In this document: in pieces, positions 24,625-36,331 of the stretch
How positions within the stretch are numbered: position 1 is the first letter of the stretch
Layout: every line of letters begins with the position of its first letter
Assembly (NCBI RefSeq): GCF_900188185.1
Contig: NZ_FZPA01000002.1
Coordinates: forward strand, 124,001 to 188,000
Source: Sphingopyxis indica
GTDB lineage: Bacteria > Pseudomonadota > Alphaproteobacteria > Sphingomonadales > Sphingomonadaceae
Direction of reading: 5' to 3'
DNA length: 64,000 nt
Position numbers and translations under genes: made by a program
The notes under the pieces: generated by a model
Databases searched by the model: none
What the model saw: only the letters and a program-made list of their open reading frames with translations
Told to the model about the DNA's origin: nothing

Positions 24625-27582
24625 ATGAAGTTCAACGCATTGATCGGTTCGTCGATTCTGGCGGTGGCGGTGGCGACGCCGGCTTTCGCGCAGGACGAGG
24701 GCGCCCCGCAACGGGATGCCTTCGGCGGCGAGATCGTCGTCACCGCGCAGCGCCAGTCGGAACGGCTTCAGGATGTGCCGATCGCGGTCAGCGCCTTTTC
24801 GTCCGAAGCGCTCGAGGCGCAGCAGATCAAGACCCCGTCCGACCTGCAGCTGACCCTGCCGAACGTCACCTTCACCAAGACCAACTTCACCGGCGCGAGC
24901 TTCACGATCCGCGGTATCGGCGACCTGTGCGTCGGCACGACCTGCGACAGCGCGACCGCGATCCACCTCAATGGCGACCCGCTGTTTTCGACCCGCCTGT
25001 TCGAGACCGAATTCTTCGACCTGGAGCGCGTCGAAGTGCTGCGCGGCCCGCAGGGCACGCTGTTCGGCCGCAACGCGACCTCGGGCGTGGTCAACGTCAT
25101 CACCGCCAAACCCAAGCTCGGCGCCTTCGAGGCCGCAGCCGAGGGTGAATATGGCAATTATAATTCGATCAAGGGCAAGGCGATGGTCAACATCCCCCTT
25201 GGCGAAAATGCGGGCATCCGCGTCGCGGGCATCTATCTCAACCGCGACGGCTATACGAAGAATCTGTTCCTCGGGAACCGGTTCGACGACCGCGACCTCT
25301 ATTCGGTTCGCGGCTCCTTCCGCTGGGAGCCGACTCCCGACACGACGATTGATTTCCTCGCGTCCTATTTCCACGAGAAGGACAACCGCACGCGCATCCA
25401 GAAGCAGCAGTGCCAGCGCGACCCGACCGGCATCCTCGGCTGCTTGAACACGCGCCGCGACAATGCGCCTTTCAATGGCAATGCGACCTTCACCGCGGCG
25501 CTGACGTCGCAGGAATTCCTGGCGACGCAGGGCATTCCCACCGCCTTTGCGCTCGGCAGCCTTTACGGGCCGGATGTCTATGCCAATACGACGATCCCGT
25601 CGGACCCGCGCGTCGTCAATTCGGCCTTCACGCCGCAATATTTCACCAGCGAATTGATCCTGCAGGGCGAAATCGAGCATGATTTCGGTCCGGTCTCGCT
25701 ACAGGTTTCGGGCCAGTATCAGAAGGTCAAGCTCAACTCGCTGCAGGACTATAACAGCAATGTTGCCGACCGGTCGCTCTACGCAACCGGCCTCGCGACG
25801 CTGCAGGCCGGCGCGAACGGGGCGTTCGACGGCATACTCCCCGGCTTTTCCAACTATCTCGCCCCGGTCGCGGCGGCGCTGATCCCCGATGGCCCGACGG
25901 GCGACCTTTGCACGTCGCAGGCCGAGGAAACCGGCCTCGGCTCCTTTGGCGGCAACAGCATCTGCGGCCCCAATTCGCTGCAGTTCGACCGGTCGGACCA
26001 ATATAACAGCAGCTGGTCGGCGGAAGCGATCCTGACGAGCGACTTCGACGGCGCGTTCAACTTCCTGCTCGGCGGCATTTATGCCGATTATCACCTCACC
26101 GAGAACAGCTATTATGTGAACGCCTTCCCGATCGACTATCTGTCGGGCGTGCTCGGAGCGTTCAATTCCTATGCCAACGGGCTGCCGCCGTCGTTCCTCG
26201 GCTCGCCCTTCTATCGGAACAACACCGACGATCTGAAGATCAAGTCCTACGGCATCTTCGGCGAGACCTATTATGAATTCAACGACCGGCTGAAACTCAC
26301 CCTGGGCCTGCGCTACAACCATGACGAGAAGAGCGTCGTGGCGCGTACGGCGCTGGCGAGCTTCCTGGTGCCGTTCGGGCAGACCGGTTCGGCGTTCGAT
26401 TCGCCCTTCGTCGTCACCTACGACGCCGATCCGGGCACCGCGGGCAACCAGCTGTTCCAGAGCCGCGACGTCAGCTTCAACAAGCTGACCGGCCGCGCGG
26501 TGCTCGACTTCAAGCTCTCGCCCGACAATCTGCTCTATGCGTCCTATTCGCGCGGCTATAAATCGGGGGGCATCAATCCGCCGCTGTCGCCGATCTTCTC
26601 GGTTCCCGAATCCTTCAAGCCCGAACAGGTGGATGCGTTCGAAATCGGATCGAAAAATTCGTTCGACAACGGCAAGCTTCAGCTGAACCTGACCGCCTTC
26701 TATTACAAATATAAGGATCTTCAGCTCAGCCGCATCGTCGCGCGCACCTCGGTCAACGACAATGTCGACGCCGACATTTATGGCGTCGAAGTCGAAGGCA
26801 TGGTCCGCCCCGATCCCGACTGGCTGATCAACCTCGGTTTCAGCTATCTGCACACCAAGGTTTCGGGCGACTCCTTCTTCAGCAATCCGCGCGACTTCGG
26901 CGGCGGCCGATCCGATGCGGTGATTATCAAGGACATCACCAATGCGGCTAACTGCGCCGTGGCGCCTGGTACTGCCGGTAATGCAGCGGGCAGCAATGCC
27001 TTCGTCAATTTCGTGAACAGCGAGATCAACGCAGGCAATGTTACCGGTCTGTCAGGCGGCGCCGGGCTCCAACCGACGACGGCCTTCCCGGCCGATGGCG
27101 GCATCGCGTCGACCGGCGCGTTCAGCATATGTCAGGTGCTGCAGGGCTATGCCGATGCGGCCGGAGCACTGTTCGATCCTAATGGGATCGAGGTTTACTC
27201 GGCCGGCATTCCCGTCAACATCAAGGGCAACAAGCTGCCGCAGGCGCCGAACTACAAGTTCAGCGCCGGTGTGCAATATACGGCGCATCTGGGCGGCGAC
27301 ATGACGCTCGTCCCGCGCTTCGACCTGGCCTATACCGGCGACAGCTATGGCAATATCTTCAACGGCAACGTCAACAAGATCAAAGGCTATGCCCAGGTCA
27401 ATGCCCAGATTCAGCTGAACGGCGCCGAAGACCGCTGGTATGTGAAGGGGTTCGTTCAGAATCTGTTCGATTCGAACAGCGTCACGGGCCTTTATGTCAC
27501 CGACCAGTCGTCGGGCAACTACACCAACATCTTCACGCTCGAACCGCGCCGCTATGGCATCGCGGCGGGGGTGAAGTTCTGA
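24625..27582 (+). CDS. TonB-dependent receptor
   Basis: A 985-residue outer-membrane receptor. The signal peptide (SSILAVAVATPAFAQ) is followed by a TonB-box-like EIVVTAQRQSERLQDVPI. The plug has the RVEVLRGPQGTLFGRNATSG motif. The C-terminal barrel ends in RRYGIAAGVKF with terminal Phe. A good ribosome-binding site, GGGAGG, precedes ATG. Four Cys occur in the first 300 residues (LCVGTTCDS; QCQRD; LGCLN), which could form loops or disulfides. The substrate is not predictable from sequence. A rho-independent terminator follows. Confidence 0.93.
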   Translation: MKFNALIGSSILAVAVATPAFAQDEGAPQRDAFGGEIVVTAQRQSERLQDVPIAVSAFSSEALEAQQIKTPSDLQLTLPNVTFTKTNFTGASFTIRGIGDLCVGTTCDSATAIHLNGDPLFSTRLFETEFFDLERVEVLRGPQGTLFGRNATSGVVNVITAKPKLGAFEAAAEGEYGNYNSIKGKAMVNIPLGENAGIRVAGIYLNRDGYTKNLFLGNRFDDRDLYSVRGSFRWEPTPDTTIDFLASYFHEKDNRTRIQKQQCQRDPTGILGCLNTRRDNAPFNGNATFTAALTSQEFLATQGIPTAFALGSLYGPDVYANTTIPSDPRVVNSAFTPQYFTSELILQGEIEHDFGPVSLQVSGQYQKVKLNSLQDYNSNVADRSLYATGLATLQAGANGAFDGILPGFSNYLAPVAAALIPDGPTGDLCTSQAEETGLGSFGGNSICGPNSLQFDRSDQYNSSWSAEAILTSDFDGAFNFLLGGIYADYHLTENSYYVNAFPIDYLSGVLGAFNSYANGLPPSFLGSPFYRNNTDDLKIKSYGIFGETYYEFNDRLKLTLGLRYNHDEKSVVARTALASFLVPFGQTGSAFDSPFVVTYDADPGTAGNQLFQSRDVSFNKLTGRAVLDFKLSPDNLLYASYSRGYKSGGINPPLSPIFSVPESFKPEQVDAFEIGSKNSFDNGKLQLNLTAFYYKYKDLQLSRIVARTSVNDNVDADIYGVEVEGMVRPDPDWLINLGFSYLHTKVSGDSFFSNPRDFGGGRSDAVIIKDITNAANCAVAPGTAGNAAGSNAFVNFVNSEINAGNVTGLSGGAGLQPTTAFPADGGIASTGAFSICQVLQGYADAAGALFDPNGIEVYSAGIPVNIKGNKLPQAPNYKFSAGVQYTAHLGGDMTLVPRFDLAYTGDSYGNIFNGNVNKIKGYAQVNAQIQLNGAEDRWYVKGFVQNLFDSNSVTGLYVTDQSSGNYTNIFTLEPRRYGIAAGVKF

Positions 27583-27609
27583 CGAACCCGGCGTAACGCC
27601 AAACAAACA

Positions 27610-27646
27610 CCCCGGCCTCTCGATTGAGAGGCCGGGGTTTTCTTTT
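27610..27646 (+). terminator. Rho-independent terminator
   Basis: A perfect 12-bp stem (27610-27621 with 27626-27637) with a 4-base loop is followed by a T-rich run. It lies 28 bases after the stop of the first receptor gene and before the convergent second receptor gene. Confidence 0.88.
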
Positions 27647-27694
27647 GTCCGAAGGGAGAAGGCGCGGAGCGGACTGCCGCCCCGCGCGCGCCGA

Positions 27695-30250
27695 TCAGAA
27701 TTTGAAGCGGCCGGTCACGCCATAGGTGCGCGGCTGGCTGGGGTAGCCCGAGACGCTGCCCGACTGCGCGACGGCGGGAAAGATCGTCGTCAGATAGTGC
27801 GCGTTGGTGAGGTTGCGGCCCCACACGCCGAGCTCGAGGCCGTTGTTCAAGGCAAAGGTGAACGATGCGTTGAGCTGGTTCACTTCGCGCTTGAACTGGT
27901 CAGAGAAGCCGTCGGGGAAGCCCTGCAACCCGTCAACGAGGCGCGTCGGGCTTTCGTAGAGATAGTCGACGTGGAAGATCGCGCGATTTCCGCCGTCGAA
28001 CTCGTGCGTATAGGTCGCGCCCATCGCGGCCGACAGCTCGGGGATCGTCGAGGGCTGGGTGCCCGAAATATCGCCGAACGACGAGTTGGTGAAGCTGTCG
28101 TATTTCGGGTCGAGCCACGTCACCGCGAGCGTCAGGTTGAGCCCGCGAACCGGCCGCACCGATCCGTCGAACTCGACGCCCCAGGTCGACTGTCTTTCCG
28201 CATTGACGAGCTCGAAGCCGGTGCCGTTGAAGACATTCGACTGGAAGCCCTTGATCGACTGTTTGAACACCGCGACGTTCGCGGCGGCGACCGACCACTG
28301 ACCCTTCAGGCCGATTTCATAGACTTCGGATTCCTCCGGCCCCGCAAAGCGCGAACCCGCGGCGAGGTTCGGTGTCGTCAGGCCCGCGGCGTCGATCGCC
28401 GGCAGGTCGGATGCGAGCGGGCGGCTGTCGCGCGACAGGTTGATCGAGCTTGCCTTGAAGCCCGTCGCATAGGTCGCATAGACGTTGACCGTGTCGGTGA
28501 GCTCGTAGGCGAGGCGCGCGCTCCACGAAAGGTCGTTGTCATGCGTCTTGCCCGGCTCGACCGCGTTCGGAACGTTGAGGAACGGCGGCAGGAACTGGAA
28601 CGCCTTGAGGCCTGCGAGCGGGTTGGCGCTGCTGCCGTCGGGCAGCACGATCGTCGGGTTCGCCGCGAGATAGGCGGCGGTCGCCGGATCGACGCCGCCG
28701 CCGATCAGCAGCGCCTCACGGAACGGCGTATAGGCCGGCGAATCGAGATCGACCGCCGAGAAGGTGTCGGTGCTCACCACGTCGGTCGAGAAACGCTTGC
28801 GGTCCTGCGTGTAGTTGGCGCCCGCGGTGAAGGTCAGCCGGTCGGTGATTTCGAAATCGACGGTGCCGAACAGCGACCAGCTCGTATTCTTGAGCTTGTA
28901 CGCCTCGTCCATCCCGTCGCCGACATGGAAGAAGGTGCCGAGATATTTGGTTGGATCGCCTTCGAGCGCGCCGAGCGTCCCTTCGAGCGTCGCGACATCC
29001 AGCGCGCCGCCGCTCGCCTTTTGGATCAGCGCATTGCCATAGTCGCGGAAATCGTCGCCGAAGAAGAGCTGGTTCTTCTGGTCGATCTTTTCGTTGAAAT
29101 AATAGCCGCCGACGAGGAAGTTGACCGGGCCGTCGAAATCGGACGCCAGACGAACTTCCTGCGTGAAGGTGTCGATCGCGACGTCGTCGGACTTGCGGCC
29201 GATCAGGTCGGCGGCGGTGAAATCCGAATCCTGGTTCGCGAACGAACGCACCTCGCGATAGGCGGTGATCGAGGTCAGCGCCATATTGCCGAGATCATAG
29301 TCGATCTGCGCCGAACCGCCGTAATTTTCGATCCGGTTTTCCGACAGGAAATTGTTGTACACGTCATAGGAGAAGGGATTTTCGCGATCGACGCTCGGCC
29401 CGCCGACGAGGAAGTCGGTGATGTCGACCGTCGGCCCCGCGACGACATTGCCCGCGATGCAGCAATTTTCGTCGATCTTGTCATAGTCGCCGATCAGGCG
29501 GATCGACAGCGCATCGCTCGGTTCGAAGAGCAGCTGCCCGCGCACGCCCCAGCGGTTGCGGTCGTTGACGTCGGTGTCGAGATAGAGGTCGCGCGCATAG
29601 CCGTCGTTGCGGTTGAAATTGCCGCCGAGCGAGAAGGCGATGGTATCGCTGATCGGGCCGGTGATGTCGCCCTTGACGACGACCGCGTCATAATTGCCGT
29701 AGCTCGCCTCGATCGAGCCGCCGAAATCGAACTGCGGCTTTTGCGTGATGATGCTGATGACGCCCGCCGAGGCATTCTTGCCGAACAGGGTCGACTGCGG
29801 CCCGCGCAGCACTTCGATGCGCTCGACGTTCGGCAGGTCGCCGATCTGGGCGGCCGAGCGCGAACGATAGACGCCGTCGATGAACACGCCGACCGACGGC
29901 TCGATGCCGGCATTGTTCGCGCCGTTGCCGAAGCCGCGGATGACGAAATTGGTGTTGGCGCTCGACTGGAGCTGGCTGACGCGCAGGCTGGGCACCGACG
30001 ATTGCAGGTCGATCAGATCGCGAATCGCCGAATTTTCAAGGTCCGCGGCCGTGGCTACCGACACCGCGACGGGCGTATCCTGCAGCGTCTGCGAGCGCTT
30101 CGAGGCGGTGACGATGATCTCGCCGCCATAATTATCTGCGGGTGCCGCCGCATCGTCGGCGGGCGCGCTGTCCTGGGCAAAGGCGTAGGCGGGGGCGGTT
30201 GCGGCGCACAGCATCGTGGCGCCCAACAAAATGTTGCGCAAGGTCATCAT
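27695..30250 (-). CDS. TonB-dependent receptor
   Basis: An 851-residue outer-membrane receptor, convergent with the first. The signal peptide is ILLGATMLCAATAPAYAFAQ. The TonB-box-like region GGEIIVTASKRSQTLQDTPV is followed by the plug motif VERIEVLRGPQSTLFGKNAS. The protein ends in RTYGVTGRFKF. The start is one of two adjacent ATGs (30248-30250 or 30245-30247), directly after GGAGAG; the second gives more normal spacing. Its extended YASYATGFKASSINLSRD region is typical of receptors without a siderophore signature. The ligand is unknown. Confidence 0.92.
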   Translation of the reverse strand: MMTLRNILLGATMLCAATAPAYAFAQDSAPADDAAAPADNYGGEIIVTASKRSQTLQDTPVAVSVATAADLENSAIRDLIDLQSSVPSLRVSQLQSSANTNFVIRGFGNGANNAGIEPSVGVFIDGVYRSRSAAQIGDLPNVERIEVLRGPQSTLFGKNASAGVISIITQKPQFDFGGSIEASYGNYDAVVVKGDITGPISDTIAFSLGGNFNRNDGYARDLYLDTDVNDRNRWGVRGQLLFEPSDALSIRLIGDYDKIDENCCIAGNVVAGPTVDITDFLVGGPSVDRENPFSYDVYNNFLSENRIENYGGSAQIDYDLGNMALTSITAYREVRSFANQDSDFTAADLIGRKSDDVAIDTFTQEVRLASDFDGPVNFLVGGYYFNEKIDQKNQLFFGDDFRDYGNALIQKASGGALDVATLEGTLGALEGDPTKYLGTFFHVGDGMDEAYKLKNTSWSLFGTVDFEITDRLTFTAGANYTQDRKRFSTDVVSTDTFSAVDLDSPAYTPFREALLIGGGVDPATAAYLAANPTIVLPDGSSANPLAGLKAFQFLPPFLNVPNAVEPGKTHDNDLSWSARLAYELTDTVNVYATYATGFKASSINLSRDSRPLASDLPAIDAAGLTTPNLAAGSRFAGPEESEVYEIGLKGQWSVAAANVAVFKQSIKGFQSNVFNGTGFELVNAERQSTWGVEFDGSVRPVRGLNLTLAVTWLDPKYDSFTNSSFGDISGTQPSTIPELSAAMGATYTHEFDGGNRAIFHVDYLYESPTRLVDGLQGFPDGFSDQFKREVNQLNASFTFALNNGLELGVWGRNLTNAHYLTTIFPAVAQSGSVSGYPSQPRTYGVTGRFKF

Positions 30251-31617
<1,367 letters not shown>

Positions 31618-31623
31618 CAAGCC

Positions 31624-32310
31624 TCAGCCCTCGCGCAGCACGAAGGGGATTTCGACCAGTCCCCTGACGCGCACCGCCTGACCGCCGCGCATCGTCGGCG
31701 CCCAGCGCCACTTGCTCACCGCGCGCAGCGCCGCGTCGTCGAGGCGGTCGAAGCCGCTGCTCCGCGCGATCGAAATCGTCTCCACCGTGCCGTCGAGGTC
31801 GAGCGTCAGCGCGAGCACGACCGTCCCCTGCTCGCGGTGGCGCCGGCTTTCGCGCGGATAGCGCGGCGGCGCACCCGACAGCATCCGCGTGCCGAGATCG
31901 TCGGCCTGAACCGTGGCGGGCGGCGCGGGCGGCGCCGGGGGAGCGGGCGGGACCGCCACCGCGACAGGCGGCGGCGGCGCGGAATCGGGCGGCGCGAGCA
32001 AAGCGGGCTTACTGTTGGGCAGCGCGACCAGCGGGCGCGGCGCGGTGACGGGCGCGGCGGGCTGCGGCACCGCTTTGGCGGGCGGGGTCGGCGGCGGCGC
32101 GGGGGGAGGCGCGACCGACAGGTTGACGACCGCGAGTTCTGCGGCTTCGGCCTGCTTGTGGCGATAGCCCGTCTGCGCCAGCACCGCGAGAAACAGCCCC
32201 GACAGGAGCAGAGTGAGCGCCGCGGCGGGCAGACTGGGCCGGCGATCCTCGCCATAGCGGCCGATCGGCATGGCGGCCGCGGGCCGGACGAAGCTGCGCG
32301 GCTCCGTCAC
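31624..32310 (-). CDS. Energy transducer TonB
   Basis: A 228-residue TonB-family protein. One membrane anchor (AAALTLLLSGLFLAVLAQTG) near the N-terminus precedes a Pro/Ala-rich spacer of about 90 residues. The TonB C-terminal domain follows (PPRYPRESRRHREQGTVVLA through VEIPFVL). It transmits proton-motive force to outer-membrane receptors. The start is uncertain: GTG at 32308-32310 is used, and ATG at 32269-32271 (MPIGRYG) is the alternative. It lies 28 bases after the PiuC-like gene and ends 6 bases from mreB. Confidence 0.82.
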   Translation of the reverse strand: MTEPRSFVRPAAAMPIGRYGEDRRPSLPAAALTLLLSGLFLAVLAQTGYRHKQAEAAELAVVNLSVAPPPAPPPTPPAKAVPQPAAPVTAPRPLVALPNSKPALLAPPDSAPPPPVAVAVPPAPPAPPAPPATVQADDLGTRMLSGAPPRYPRESRRHREQGTVVLALTLDLDGTVETISIARSSGFDRLDDAALRAVSKWRWAPTMRGGQAVRVRGLVEIPFVLREG

Positions 32311-32338
32311 CTCCGCCGCCGGGCGCCTCGCCGCTTCG

Positions 32339-33016
32339 TCAGGTCTCCGACCAGCGGCGGAGGAGATTGTGATAGACGCAGGTAAGTTGGAGGACAGCAT
32401 CGTCGTCGGCCCCGTCTTGGGTGAGTTTCTGGATCGCAGTGTCGAGTTCGAACAGCATCCGCCGCAGCTCGGCGTCGCGCACGAGGCTCTGTATCCAGAA
32501 AAAGGAGGCGAGCCGCGCGCCACGGGTCACCGGCTCGACGCGGTGGAGGCTGCTGGCGGGATAGAGGATCGCGTCGCCCGCGGGCAGCGCGACCGCATGT
32601 TCGCCATAGGTGTCGCTGACGATCAGCCGCCCACCCTCGTATGCGTCGGGGTCGTTGAGGAAGAGCGTGCAGGAAAGGTCCGAGCGCAGATGCTCCCCGT
32701 CCGCTAGATGCATTACCGCGCCATCGACGTGAAAACCATATTCGCCGCCGCCCGCGTAACGGTTGAAGCGCGGCGGCAAGATCCTGCTCGGCAGGGCCGC
32801 GGCAAAGAACATCGGGTTGCGCTTCAGCGCCGCGAGGACCGCGGCGCCAAGTTCGGCCTTGACCGGCGAAGCGTCGGGCAATTGTTCGTTGCGCTTGACC
32901 TTCGCCCCCTGCGCCCCGACCGTCTCGCGCCCGTCGGTCCAGTCGGCGGCGTCGAGGCGGCGGCGGAATTCGGCCGCCTCTTCGGCGGTCAGGACGTTCG
33001 GAATGTGCAGCAACAT
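32339..33016 (-). CDS. Fe(II)/2-oxoglutarate dioxygenase, PiuC/PKHD type
   Basis: A 225-residue PKHD-type hydroxylase. The iron triad is His96 and Asp98 in GFHVDGAVM with distal His158 in [12 protein letters not shown]; Arg168 is the likely 2-oxoglutarate-binding residue. The length matches the PiuC group. PiuC-like proteins accompany catecholate siderophore receptors and are iron-regulated, although the substrate is unsettled. The gene sits between tonB and the siderophore receptor in the same orientation. Confidence 0.9.
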   Translation of the reverse strand: MLLHIPNVLTAEEAAEFRRRLDAADWTDGRETVGAQGAKVKRNEQLPDASPVKAELGAAVLAALKRNPMFFAAALPSRILPPRFNRYAGGGEYGFHVDGAVMHLADGEHLRSDLSCTLFLNDPDAYEGGRLIVSDTYGEHAVALPAGDAILYPASSLHRVEPVTRGARLASFFWIQSLVRDAELRRMLFELDTAIQKLTQDGADDDAVLQLTCVYHNLLRRWSET

Positions 33017-33090
33017 GCCGGTGTTCCCATCATCTCCAAATGGCGAAGGCGGGAGGCACGCCCCCCGCCCGGCCCCGGTGCCGCTGTGCC

Positions 33091-35427
33091 CTAGAAACGG
33101 ACATCGGCGCTGAACAGAAAGGTTTGCGGCTGCCCCGGAACATAGCGATATCCGCTCTTGTTGATCGCCGCGACATAGTCTTCGTCGAACAGATTATAGG
33201 CGTTCACCCGCAGCGTCAGATTGTCGGTCACCGCATAGCCGAGCAGCGCGTCGACCACGGTATAGCCCTCGGTGAAGGCGGGCGTGCCCTGCGCCCCGTC
33301 GGTGCCGCGGTGCAGCCCGCCATTATGCCGCACCCCGCCGGCAAGCTCGAGCCCGAAGGGGAAGCGGTAATTGGTCCACAGGGTAAAGGAATCGCCGGGG
33401 ATATAGGTCAGGTTCGGCGTCCCGTCGCTGGTGATCGGCGCGCCTTCGGTGACCCGCGTCTTCAGATGGCTGTAGCCGCCCGAGATCGACCAGGCGTCGG
33501 TGATGCGCCCGACCGCCGACAATTCGATGCCCTTGACGCGCTTCCTGCCCGTCTGCGTCGGATTGCCGTCGTCGTCGAGAATCTCGCTGTTGATCTCGTT
33601 GGTCACCGTGGTCTGGAAGATTGCCGCGGTGAGCGCGAGGCGCTCGCCGAGCGCGTCCCATTTGATCCCCGCCTCGATCGTCTTCGCCTTTTGCGGGTCG
33701 AACTTCGGGTTGCTCGCGCTGCTCGCCGAGCTGCTCAGCGTGAAATTCTCGCCGCCCGGCGGCTGCTGGGAGATCGCGTAATTGACATAGAGGCTGACCG
33801 GTTCGGCGGGCTTGAATACCGCGCCGAGCTTCCAGTTGAACAGCGTGTCCTTGTCGTCGAGGTCGGCGGTCGTGACGACCGTCCCCTCGGGCGCGCCGTC
33901 GCACGGAACGGCGCGGCGTCCGGTGCCACCGCACGGCGTGCTGCTGAAAAAGCTCGTCTTGTAGTGATCGACGCGAACACCGCCGGTAACGAGGAACAGG
34001 CCGTCCGCGAACTTCGCGGTGTCGAAGAGATAGACGGACTGGGTATCGGTCTTGCCCCTCGCAATGCCCCCGTTGCGCGCGACGCTGAGCGTGCCTGCGT
34101 CGGTCCAGTCGGGATTATAGAGGTTCGCCGGCGGGCGCGCACCCGACGCCGTCTGGCCATAGGTCACCTGCTTTTCGCTGGTGATCTCGATCCCGGCGCT
34201 CAGATTATGCTCGACCGCGCCGGTCGCGAAATCGGCGCGCAGGTTGAGCTGGTCGGTGAGGATGCGGTTCGTGACGTCCTTCAGCGTCGGAAGGCTGCGC
34301 GCGATCGTATAGGTCGACAGGTCGTTCGGATCGGTCCATTTGATATTGCCGCCCATCGGATCGTCGGCGCTGCCGCCCGTCGACATGAAGGCGGTGAGCA
34401 GATAATCCTGCTTCGTCTGCCCCCAGCGCGCGATGTTCGACAGCGTCACATTGTCCGAAAAATCATGCTCGACGCGCAGCGTCGCCATTGCCGCGCTGAC
34501 ATTGTCGCGATCGTCGCGGGTGCCATAGAAATTGGTCGAGGCGACGGGATGGCCGGCGAGCTGTTCGAGCCCCGGCTGCGGTTCCCAGCCCGGCAGGCCG
34601 ATCGTCGGGACATAGCCGTCGGGGATATTGTCCTGATAGACATAGAGAAGGTTCACATAGGCGCGCGTCGAGGTGTCGAGGCCGAGGCCGAGCGATGCCG
34701 CGATGCCGAGGCGCTGATCCTCGACATGGTCGCGGCCCGGAACGTCGCTGTCCTGCCACAGGAGGTTGAGGCGAAGCGCGTTGCTGCTCGCGCTGCCGAG
34801 CGTCTGGTTGACGTCGGCGGTGACGCGCTTCTGCCCGTCGACGCCGAAGGAGGCGATCCCCGACACCGCCGTTTCCAGCATGGCCTGCTTGGTCACCATG
34901 TTGATCGCGCCGGTCGGCGCGGTGCGGCCGTTGTCGGTGCCCGCCGGTCCCTTTTCGACCTCGACCGCCTCGGTGTTGAAGATGTCGCGCGAAATCGAGC
35001 CCAGGTCGCGGATCCCGTCGACGAAGATACTGCTCGACGTGTCGAAGCCGCGCATACGGATCGAATCGCCGGTCGTCGTATTGCCATTCTCGCCGGCATA
35101 GAAGGTGCCGACGCCGGGGCTGTTGCGCAGCACTTCGGTCAAGGTCGTCGCGCCCTGTTCGGTGAACAATTGCTTGTCGATCACCTGAATCGTCTGCGGC
35201 GTATCGCGCAGCGGCTGGGTGAATTTGGGCGAGGAGGCACGGTCGACCTTGTAGTCATCCTCGTCGATCGCGCTGTCGGTGACCGTCACGCCGCCGAGCA
35301 TCGGCGGTTTCGCTTGCTCTCCACCATCCTGCGCCGCGGCGGGCGCCGCCGCGAGGCCGAAACAGCTCAATGCCAGATAGGCCGGAGCCGCCGCCGAGAT
35401 GGAGTCGCGCAAACGCAAGAATGACAT
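33091..35427 (-). CDS. TonB-dependent siderophore receptor (Fiu-like)
   Basis: A 778-residue catecholate-type receptor. The signal peptide ([16 protein letters not shown]) precedes a plug with [39 protein letters not shown] and [20 protein letters not shown], the last diagnostic for Fiu/FhuE-type siderophore receptors. The barrel ends in [11 protein letters not shown]. The start MSFLRLRDS at 35425-35427 has AGGGGA upstream. Fur-like sequences lie 47-63 bases before it. It heads the iron set receptor-PiuC-TonB. Confidence 0.92.
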   Translation of the reverse strand: MSFLRLRDSISAAAPAYLALSCFGLAAAPAAAQDGGEQAKPPMLGGVTVTDSAIDEDDYKVDRASSPKFTQPLRDTPQTIQVIDKQLFTEQGATTLTEVLRNSPGVGTFYAGENGNTTTGDSIRMRGFDTSSSIFVDGIRDLGSISRDIFNTEAVEVEKGPAGTDNGRTAPTGAINMVTKQAMLETAVSGIASFGVDGQKRVTADVNQTLGSASSNALRLNLLWQDSDVPGRDHVEDQRLGIAASLGLGLDTSTRAYVNLLYVYQDNIPDGYVPTIGLPGWEPQPGLEQLAGHPVASTNFYGTRDDRDNVSAAMATLRVEHDFSDNVTLSNIARWGQTKQDYLLTAFMSTGGSADDPMGGNIKWTDPNDLSTYTIARSLPTLKDVTNRILTDQLNLRADFATGAVEHNLSAGIEITSEKQVTYGQTASGARPPANLYNPDWTDAGTLSVARNGGIARGKTDTQSVYLFDTAKFADGLFLVTGGVRVDHYKTSFFSSTPCGGTGRRAVPCDGAPEGTVVTTADLDDKDTLFNWKLGAVFKPAEPVSLYVNYAISQQPPGGENFTLSSSASSASNPKFDPQKAKTIEAGIKWDALGERLALTAAIFQTTVTNEINSEILDDDGNPTQTGRKRVKGIELSAVGRITDAWSISGGYSHLKTRVTEGAPITSDGTPNLTYIPGDSFTLWTNYRFPFGLELAGGVRHNGGLHRGTDGAQGTPAFTEGYTVVDALLGYAVTDNLTLRVNAYNLFDEDYVAAINKSGYRYVPGQPQTFLFSADVRF

Positions 35428-35473
35428 GATTTTCCCCTGTTGTGGTTGATGCCCGAATAGTGCCGGAGCGCTA

Positions 35474-35490
35474 TTGCGAGTCGTTCTCAT
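35474..35490. promoter_or_regulatory. Fur-box-like site before siderophore receptor
   Basis: TTGCGAGTCGTTCTCAT resembles the degenerate TTGCGAATNATTCTCAT form of Fur sites. It is 47 bases upstream of the receptor start, in the divergent gap 35428-35679. The match is by eye and includes mismatches in both arms. Confidence 0.5.
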
Positions 35491-35631
35491 AAATGCAAGC
35501 GAATTTGTCGCATTGTGTCGCGAAACGAGCTTTCCGGCTTTCTCGGAGCACGGAAAATTGCGGATTTCGGGTGGCGAGCCCGCATCGCCTTCGAGAAGGA
35601 TCGCAGCCTCTTCGACAATATTGTTGTATTT

Positions 35632-35644
35632 GCGAATCATTCGC
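35632..35644. promoter_or_regulatory. Fur-box-like perfect palindrome GCGAATCATTCGC
   Basis: A perfect 13-bp palindrome (6-1-6) with the AATCATT core of Fur boxes. It lies 36 bases upstream of the PepSY gene start. Together with the site at 35474-35490 it suggests that both divergent transcripts are repressed by iron-loaded Fur. Confidence 0.6.
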
Positions 35645-35679
35645 GATACTGGCGCCCGACCCAAATCGACCGGACACCC

Positions 35680-36321
35680 ATGCACCAGCCCCGCATCATC
35701 CAGCCCAAAGCACGCAAGAGCCCCAAAGCCTTTTGGCTGAAGCAATTGCATATGTGGCACTGGATGAGTTCGGCGCTGAGCCTCGTCGGATTGCTGCTGT
35801 TCGCGGTGACGGGCTTCACGCTCAACCACGCCGCCGACATCGAGGGCGCGCCCGCGGTGTCCGAGCTGAGCGCGCAGATGCCGCCGGCGCTCGTCGCGGC
35901 GCTGACGTCGGCGCCGGCGAGCGGCACCGCACCCCTGCCCTCCCCCGTCGCGGCGTGGGTCGAGGAGAATTTTTCGGTGCGCGCGTCGGGCGATGCCGAA
36001 TGGTCCGAAGCCGAAGCCTATCTCGCCGCGCCGCGCCCCGGCGGCGACGCCTGGGTCGCGATCGACCGCGCGACCGGCGCGGCGACGGGCGAGGTCACCG
36101 ACCGCGGCTGGATCTCCTACCTCAACGATCTGCACAAAGGGCGCAATGCGGGCGGCGTGTGGAGTCTGTTCATCGACGTCTTTGCCGCCGCCTGCCTGAT
36201 CTTCGCGCTCACCGGGCTGCTGCTGCTCCAGCTCCATGCCGCGAAGCGCAAGAGCACCTGGCCGCTCGTCGGCGCCGGACTGATCCTGCCCGCAGCGCTC
36301 GCGATCTTCTTCATCCACTAG
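35680..36321 (+). CDS. PepSY-associated transmembrane protein
   Basis: A 213-residue membrane protein of the PepSY_TM type. Segments at about 29-48 (SSALSLVGLLLFAVTGFTLN) and two near the C-terminus span the membrane. Conserved His residues flank them: LHMWHW (24, 27), LNH (50), NDLHKG and LQLHA, consistent with b-haem ligation. These proteins act as ferric or flavin-linked reductases. The start ATG 35680 (MHQPRII) is chosen; longer frames cross the Fur-like site. It begins a four-gene plus-strand operon ending in apbE. Confidence 0.85.
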   Translation: MHQPRIIQPKARKSPKAFWLKQLHMWHWMSSALSLVGLLLFAVTGFTLNHAADIEGAPAVSELSAQMPPALVAALTSAPASGTAPLPSPVAAWVEENFSVRASGDAEWSEAEAYLAAPRPGGDAWVAIDRATGAATGEVTDRGWISYLNDLHKGRNAGGVWSLFIDVFAAACLIFALTGLLLLQLHAAKRKSTWPLVGAGLILPAALAIFFIH

Positions 36322-36331
36322 GGAGGATATT

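Noticed and set aside
25699..26853. Minus-strand frame of 384 codons inside the first TonB receptor
   Set aside because: It is a shadow of the receptor with no start signal or family motif.
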